Below, piece by piece: positions 53,314-64,000 of a stretch of DNA of 64,000 nt. Both the position numbers and the translations under genes were made by a program. This DNA comes from Spirodela intermedia (taxonomy: Eukaryota > Streptophyta > Magnoliopsida > Alismatales > Araceae). The stretch lies in assembly GCA_902729315.2 (NCBI GenBank), contig LR746267.1, forward strand, positions 1,250,001 through 1,314,000. The letters run 5' to 3'. Numbering within the stretch: position 1 is the first letter of the stretch; every line of letters starts with the position of its first letter. A model generated the notes under the pieces. It had not been told where the DNA came from. It ran no database searches and saw only the letters and a program-made list of their open reading frames with translations.

Positions 53314-54979
53314 CCCTCTCCCTCAAACGGCGTCTTTTAACGCCTTGCTTCTTTCCTAACGACATGAGAGTGGGATTGCCACGAGGGTAGCACCTCTATA
53401 AGGGGACAAGCTGTTCCTTGCCACACTCAATCACCCCACTTAGAAGGGGAGTGCCAGGGGGGATCCATCCACCTCCAAGTATCCTTAGAAGCTACTTCCT
53501 TCACCACCAAGTGTAGATCAGAGGAAATGGGCATGATGAAAGACCCAAGAAAAGAGAAGAAAAAAGGCGTTGACCAGTTCCATGCCATCGTTCCCACCCG
53601 AAACCCTAAAACTCTAAAGCCCTAAAGCCCTGAACCCCTTCTTTTACGTCTCCTCCCCCCATAAATGGTGTCATTGGAATGTCACAGATAGCAGTCATGG
53701 CCGATGAGCTGGCGATCTCTTCTTCCTCAGTTCTACGCATGCCCTACTATAGATCGTTTTTTAGGGTGGATATCTAGAGCATGGTCAGTCAGCATTCAGC
53801 TTGATAGATAGTTTTAAGCTCAAATCAGTCATACAAGAGACTGTCTTTGTGGGTCGACAGGAGCGAGAATCAGATCAGGTTGTGGAGATCCTTGTGTCAT
53901 GGGGTTGATTCGATCTCTCTCTAAAAAACTTCTTAAACGCCACTTTAACCCTACTGGTTAAGACGCGCGCTGTAGAACTTGATCGGCTGATATGGCCTAG
54001 AAAAGGTACCCAAAACTGGGTTTGACTCCAGATTCGTCAAAGTCCATTGGCGGAGTCTTGCGATGAGAAATTACAGTATTCGATTTGAGCAAAGCTAACC
54101 CTATTACAGCCCTTTCTCTCTCTCGCTCGTTCGCTCGCTCGCTCGCTCTAGGGGAAATGATTGAAAGCTCAAGATGGCACCATCATAGGCAATGGTGGAG
54201 TTTGAGGGGGGGAGAAAGTCTACTCCAACCTAGTGCAAAAGATTGAGAAGAGACAGTCAGAGGGTGACCGAAAGAGACGATGCTTGCTTGGGACATCTAG
54301 CTGCCCCATGCTTTGTCAAGTTCTTGTATTTCCTAAAATAGCTCTGATTTTTCTCTCTTTTCCGTAAATGTTGAAGGAGCGATGAGCCGCAGACAGCTTT
54401 GACTCTGCCGGTCCTAACCCCGAATTAGGGTTTGACGAGCCATGGCTTAACTCCCACGTGTGGATAGAACAAGCTGTCACGTTTTGCAAGAGACTGTTGA
54501 GAAGAGAGAGAGAGAGAGAGGAGCTGGGGAGGTGAGGCCCGGGATGGTGGGCCCCATCCCGGCTTTCTAATCAGACAGTTGGGCCCCACAAGGAAAAAGT
54601 CGGGGCCCACCGAGGCCTCACCTCTAATGCCAAGCGAGGCCACGTACTCCAAAAAGCGAATTTAATACGTTGGTACCAAGAGAATTTTTATATTTTCTAA
54701 GAAACTCTAAATTTGGATAACATGAGAACACCCCTTTATTACGGGCATAAAATGAGAGAATTTTGTTCCCAAAATAACCACGAATATGGGTACTCCTCCT
54801 GAAATACCCACCGGAAACGAACTTCTTGCTCTCATCGACGCGTAGGTTGCCGAAGTCGGGGGATAAGCTTAATTTAGTATAGAAGAAGTCCTCTGTATCA
54901 AACCCACAGTTATTTTGACCACGTCTACTCTCTCTCTCTCTCTCTCTCGCTGTCTCTCTCTCTCCTCTCTGTCTCTCTC
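52866..54979. other. Intergenic region with GA tract and telomere-like motif
   Basis: A (GA)31 run occupies 53249-53311. At 53599-53637 the sequence gaaaccctaaaactctaaag plus agccctaaagccctgaaccc looks like about five degenerate units of the plant telomere repeat CCCTAAA. No gene is supported; the frames at 54425-55049 lack known domains. Confidence 0.4.
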
Positions 54980-55837
54980 CCCTCGCAAGGTTGAAAGGAG
55001 GAAATTTAGGTGGAACAAGTAAATTCAAACCCCTCAGTGAACCCCCCATCTCCTCTCTCTCTCTCTCTCACCGTTCTTTCTCTTCTCTCTCCTTCCTAAG
55101 TTGATGGGCGGAATTTGGGAGAGGAAGTTCTTAAGAGATATGACGAGGCAATAAAACACGTTACGCAAGTCTGCTTCTTTCCCTGTCCGCGTACCAAATT
55201 ACTGTTCCTTTGAATAAACCCGCCTCCGTTTCCCACTCCACAGCCCTACCCTTCTTTACTCTGTCTGTCTGTCTCTCTCTCTCTTCTCCCTAGCTAGAAG
55301 GTAGGACTTGGGGAATATAAATATGATAGTGATGGGGCCAAATTCAATCCCCTAAAGGGACTCGCCTGCTTTTTTTCTCTCGCCTAACCCAACACTTATT
55401 TCTCATCCTCTCTCTCTCTTCCCTAGGTCGAAAGGAACAACTGGGGAACAGAAACAGGTCAGGGATACGACTCTGAGCCTCCCCGCCCCTTTAAATAAAC
55501 CTGCGTCTCTTCGCCAAACCCAAAAATCGGTTTCCTTCTCTCTCTCTCTCCATCTCTCGCTCTATATATATGCCTTTCTCTCTCCATCTCTCGCTCTATA
55601 TATATGCCTTTCTCTCTCCCTCTCTTCTCTCTCTTCCCTACGTAGAAGAGTGGTCTGGGAATATAAATAGGCAGAGTCCTGCGCACCAGACCGATCTCCT
55701 CCATAAACCCACCGCCTCCTCTCTCCCTCGCAACCCAACAAGAGAACACTTATATTGCATGTTCTTCTCCTCCCTCTCCTCGTCCTCATCGTCCTCCTCC
55801 AACCAACCAGACCCACAAGAAACAGACACCCCCTCCC
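54980..55837 (+). promoter_or_regulatory. Array of promoter-like modules upstream of the BOI-type gene
   Basis: Five diverged modules start near 54983, 55091, 55285, 55430 and 55634. Each has a CT-rich stretch, then a TCCCTAGGTNGAAAGG-like word, then GGGGAATATAAATA or a degraded form. In the three best modules this ends in a CCTNAATAAACCCGCCTCC-like segment. Modules 3 and 5 keep a TATA-box-like gggaatataaata, at 55311 and at 55657. The last lies about 180 bp before the ATG at 55838, a sensible place for the gene's own core promoter. Two near-exact 33-bp copies of ctctctccatctctcgctct plus tatatatgccttt sit at about 55546 and 55579. Confidence 0.5.
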
Positions 55838-56670
55838 ATGGCGGTTGAAGCCCGCCATCTGCACCTCTTCCCTCTCCAACAGCACCTCCCCAGCAGGTAC
55901 GGATCCATCTATTTACTTGGTAGAGGATTCCTCCATTGATTCGCCCCCCTTCTGATCGGCTCCTTCGGTGCAGAGACCTCGCAAGCGCCATGGAGAATCA
56001 CCTGGCCTTCTACGGCGGCGTCGCCCACCTGGGTTTCGACGACCTCTCAGTTCCGGCGATCTCTCAGCCCACGAAGCGGCACCGGGCGACGCCCACGGCG
56101 GCGCCGCCTCTCTCCTTCCTCGGTGAGGACATCTCTTCCGCCATCCGGCAGCAGCAGCTGGAAGTCGACCGCTTCGTCTCCCACCAGACGGAGAAGGTGC
56201 GGCGGGAGCTGTGGGAGCGACGGCGATTGCACTCCCGCCGTATAGCGGCGGCGGTGGAGAGGTGGGTGACGAGGAGGGTCCGCGCCAAGGAGGAGGAGAT
56301 CGAGAAGATAGGGAGGCTCAACGCCGCTTTGGAGGAGCGCGTGAGGAGCCTCTGCGCTGAGAACCAGATATGGAGGGAGGTCGCGCAGGCCAACGAGGCC
56401 GCCGCCAACGCCTTACGCGCCGATCTCGAGCAGGTCCTCGTACAGGGAGAGGCGGCAGGAGATGATGCGGAGTCCTGGTGCGACAACTTCGGCGGCGCCG
56501 TGCCGGCGGCGGGGAGGAGGCTGTGCCGGATGTGCGGGGCCGCCGAGCCCTCGGTGCTGCTGCTGCCGTGCCGGCACCTCTGCCTCTGCGCAGCCTGCGG
56601 CCCCGCCGTGGCCTCTTGTCCCGTCTGCACGTGCGACAAGAACGGTAGCGTTAACGTCAACATTTCGTGA
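55838..56670 (+). CDS. BOI/BRG-type RING E3 ubiquitin ligase
   Basis: Two coding exons, 55838-55896 and 55974-56670, joined across a 77-nt GT-AG intron, give 251 aa. The short first exon encodes MAVEARHLHLFPLQ. This matches the conserved start of the BOI-related (Botrytis susceptible1 interactor) family and supports the ATG at 55838 over the in-exon ATG at 55990. A long helical region at about 75-190 includes the family's WRD-type segment (ENQIWREVAQANEAAANALR). The C-terminal C3HC4 RING at about 204-238 shows CRMC, LPCRHLCLCAAC and CPVC. Family members act in the cytosol or nucleus, ubiquitinate MYB or associate with DELLA proteins, and restrain cell death; the substrate here is unknown. A (GA)47 tract lies about 40 bp after the stop. 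Confidence 0.93.
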
Positions 56671-56709
56671 TATCAGCCCCATTGGAAAGCTCACAGACGT
56701 AGATAGATC

Positions 56710-61528
<4,819 letters not shown>

Positions 61529-63643
61529 ATGGACGGAGCGGCGGACTTCGCAGGGGTTAGCGCCGGCGGCGGGATTTCTGGGAGCATATGCCTCGGCCAC
61601 CGGCTCTGCGGCGATCCTCCGGCGGACCTGAGCGGCCGGGTGCATCTTCTTCCCTGCGTCGTCAAGCACGACGGCCCCTGCCCGGTCTCCCAATACTTCA
61701 AGCCCAGACCAACAGGTCAGACGATCTGAACTCGAGAAGAGCTCTGGGTTCTAATGGCCGTACTTTCCTCTCAATGTCTCCCAACTTTCGGGACATTTTC
61801 TAACCGTATTCTGTGGGTTGAGATCCCAGGCGCTGCATCGGATGGTCTGCGCGTGGAGGAGGCGTTCTTCAGAGGGAGGAAGTTGCAGGGTGCCAGCATT
61901 CCTCTCCCGGATGGGTATTCTGGTATTCCAATCCTTTTTTGTGTTCTTCGCCATTTATCTCTCCGACTGGCTAATTCCGTCCGGACATGAGAACAAGGGA
62001 GTTGGGTTGTGCTGAGTAGCTGACGATTCTTCTTCCCCTTCGCTGCCAACAGGTTTCATTTTGAGCAAAGAAGGGAGACCGGGGGAGGAGGAGGAGGGGG
62101 GTTCAAGTTCTAACCTGTGGGTGTCGCGGGGACAGTTCAAGAACTTGACGTATTGGAATCACGATTCTCTTCCCTCCTTGGACGATCCGCTCCACCGCTG
62201 TTTCCACTGGTTTTCCGTCGCCGATGCTGTGAGGAACACATTCAATGTCATTAATTTTTTTGATTTATGCCAAAAATATCTTTTAGTCGTAGAATTGTGA
62301 TTCTCCGGCCCGGCCACGACATAGTATTCTGAATTGGGTAGAGCATGTAAAAATTAAAGAGTTACAATTTTCCTTTTATTTTCCGCAGTGAAGACGATTT
62401 TAAAATGATTGAGCTGAGGAAATCGACTCCTAATGATGAATCCGACGAATAATGTTCTTACATCGTTTGTCCTTCTTCCTTTAAAAATTTTAGCCTCACT
62501 CTTGATTATTATTATTATTATTTCTTATCTTTTCATGATCTGCTCATTGATCGTCAGGTATTTTTATGGTTTGAAGTATTAAGTTAGATGGATAATATTT
62601 TTGGTGCTTTTATGTTCACCCTTCGAGAAGAAGAGCAGATAACTCCATCATTAAAAAATATATATTTTTTAAAAATGTTGTATTCATCTTATGATGCACA
62701 TGTCCATGAGAAATGTAAGGACGGCTGCCCAGTAAAGGAAAGATCTTTGTCTGGTTTCAAGTAAATATTTTTCTATGAAATAAAAACAAAAATAGCAATA
62801 TTTCCTTTTTGAGGAGGGCTCATGGTAATTCCCATTGGCCGTCATGTTCTTGGCATCCTGTGCACAGTAGCTCAAGATGGGGTTGTCCATCCATGATGAG
62901 AAATATTCGCTGCCAAAGTCAATCCCTTGTTCAATATCTCCTGGAATTTTTGAGAAGATTTCCTTCGATGGCTGATTTAATGTGCCAGATGAGGCAATCC
63001 ATCCATGATGACGGATATTCGCTGCCAAACTCAATGCCTTTTTCAATGTCTCCTGGAATTTTTGAGAAAAATTTTCTTCAGTCGTAACTTTCATGTGCCA
63101 GATGGGGTAGTCCATCCATGTGGGCGAATATTCACTGCCAAAGTCAATTCCTTTCTCAATATCTCCTGGAATCTTTGAGAAAAGTTTCCTTCAGTCGTAC
63201 CTGTCATGTGCCAGATGGGGTAGTCCATCCATGTTGACGAATATTCACTGCCAAAGTCAATGCCTTGCTCAATATTTTCTGGAATTTTTGATAAATTTTT
63301 CCTTTATGGTCGATTTCATGTGCCAGATGGGGGTAGTCCATCCATGATGAGAAATATTCACTGCCCAAGTCAACCCCTTGTTCAATACCTCCTGGAATTG
63401 CCTCAGAAAAATTGCTTATACACCACATTAAATTAAATATTTAGTGAATTTTTGTGCTGACCACCAACACATTTCCTTGTGAGAAATTTAAAGACTGCGC
63501 CTGTTTTTTTTTTTTTTTCTTCATGTGTTTGGATTACTATCATTTTATGACAACATAATTTCGTGGATTGAATGCAGCTCCACAAGCCCATCAGAGCAGT
63601 GGACGTGGCTTCCTCCTCTTCAGTGTTTCCCAAGAAGACCTGA
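61529..63643 (+). CDS. Ribonuclease H2 subunit C
   Basis: A complete four-exon gene for the accessory C subunit of RNase H2, which removes ribonucleotides from DNA and RNA:DNA hybrids in the nucleus. Exons are 61529-61715, 61830-61922, 62053-62228 and 63578-63643 with GT-AG introns; 173 aa. Diagnostic segments: VHLLPCVVKHDGPCPVSQYF (residues about 39-58), VEEAFFRGRKLQG (about 71-83), and the C-terminal LTYWNHDSLPSLDDPLHRCF followed by HWFSVADALHKPI. The last exon is only 22 codons (LHKPIRAVDVASS to the stop) and was placed by the need to complete VADA-LHKP after a 1349-nt intron. The subunit is structural and holds no catalytic residues. The start MDGAADF has only one in-frame ATG before the conserved core. 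Confidence 0.92.
62860..63410. repeat. 113-bp minisatellite in RNase H2C intron 3
   Basis: The word tccatccatg recurs at 62886, 62998, 63111, 63224 and 63337 (offsets 112, 113, 113, 113). Each copy is followed by aatattcnctgccaaagtca-like, ttcaatatctcctggaattt-like and tcatgtgccagatggggtag-like segments. That gives about five units with 10-15% divergence, all inside the last intron. Confidence 0.95.
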
Positions 63644-64000
63644 TGAGTGAAGACAGGGTGAGAGAGGTGTTCTCTGGCTGATATTCTATCTATGGAAAAA
63701 AGGACGACATTCCGGAGAACTCAGAGGGCCCAGAAGATTCAGTATCCCTCGTGTGCATGCTCGTGGAATTACCCTTCTTTTTGGAGAGTAGTTTGGTCCT
63801 TCTGCTTGGGGAATCAGTCGATCAATTTCAGTCTTATTTGGCCGTCCGTAGGCTGGATTTGGATAGCTTCTCGGCCGTTGATTTTTCGAGGATGAAGAAA
63901 TTGGTTAATTGGTATCATAGGGTTTGATTGGACGGGCGGAATGCATTTTATTTGCTTTAAATGGTAATATTCGTTCATGGGTCAAAATAGTCTTCTGGCC
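63644..64000. other. 3' flank of RNase H2C
   Basis: Probable 3' UTR and downstream sequence to the window edge. The frame at 63692-63895 has no recognisable similarity. Confidence 0.4.

Noticed and set aside
62684-63115. Minus-strand open frame of 143 aa with internal repeats
   Set aside because: It is the minus-strand reading of the 113-bp minisatellite in the RNase H2C intron. The unit is not a multiple of three, so the frame shifts between copies.
62860-63410. Possible CRISPR array
   Set aside because: The whole 113-bp unit repeats with no unique spacers, and the genome is a plant nuclear genome.

Overview
The window is nuclear DNA of a flowering plant. Coding exons are GC-rich and spliced by GT-AG introns that are AT-rich, intergenic DNA is AT-rich, Ty1/copia relics are present, and dinucleotide (GA/CT)n tracts are unusually dense. 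Strongly GC-rich exons of the NPR-like, ZIP, PORR and RING genes would fit a monocot, but the species cannot be fixed from sequence alone. There is no CRISPR array, operon or bacterial feature. I found no convincing tRNA or rRNA gene. Layout from left to right: (1) 668-781, minus: an N-terminal coding exon of a TLC-domain membrane protein that runs off the left edge. (2) 5448-8023, minus: a four-exon NPR3/NPR4-type BTB-ankyrin salicylate co-receptor (599 aa), with an as-1-type TGACG cluster upstream. (3) 10226-22616, minus: a 14-exon DExH6/NIH-type R3H-DEIH helicase with ankyrin repeats (1204 aa), including a GC-AG intron. (4) 23.3-27.4 kb: decayed copia retrotransposons nested in opposite orientations. 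(5) 28424-31827, minus: RNA polymerase subunit RPB5 (205 aa). (6) 35246-37519 and 43420-44907, minus: two intact ZIP metal transporters, with a third ZIP copy between them reduced to a pseudogene (40.78-42.2 kb). (7) 47724-48911, minus: a single-exon PORR-domain organellar RNA-binding protein. (8) 55838-56670, plus: a BOI-type RING E3 ligase with a short first coding exon, preceded by a diverged array of promoter-like modules. (9) 61529-63643, plus: RNase H2 subunit C (173 aa), whose third intron carries a 113-bp minisatellite. All exon models were derived by hand: every junction keeps frame, and the total lengths match the protein families. The genes do not form one pathway. NPR-like and BOI-like proteins are both linked to immunity and hormone signalling. 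The helicase, RPB5, RNase H2C and PORR genes serve RNA or nucleic-acid metabolism. The ZIP cluster is a local tandem family for zinc/iron uptake. The most distinctive property of the window is microsatellite DNA at functional positions: GA tracts abutting start codons, TTC, CAT and GTCTTC tracts inside introns, and repeated promoter-like modules. No wholly new multi-gene system was recognised; the best candidates for undescribed biology are regulatory or structural.
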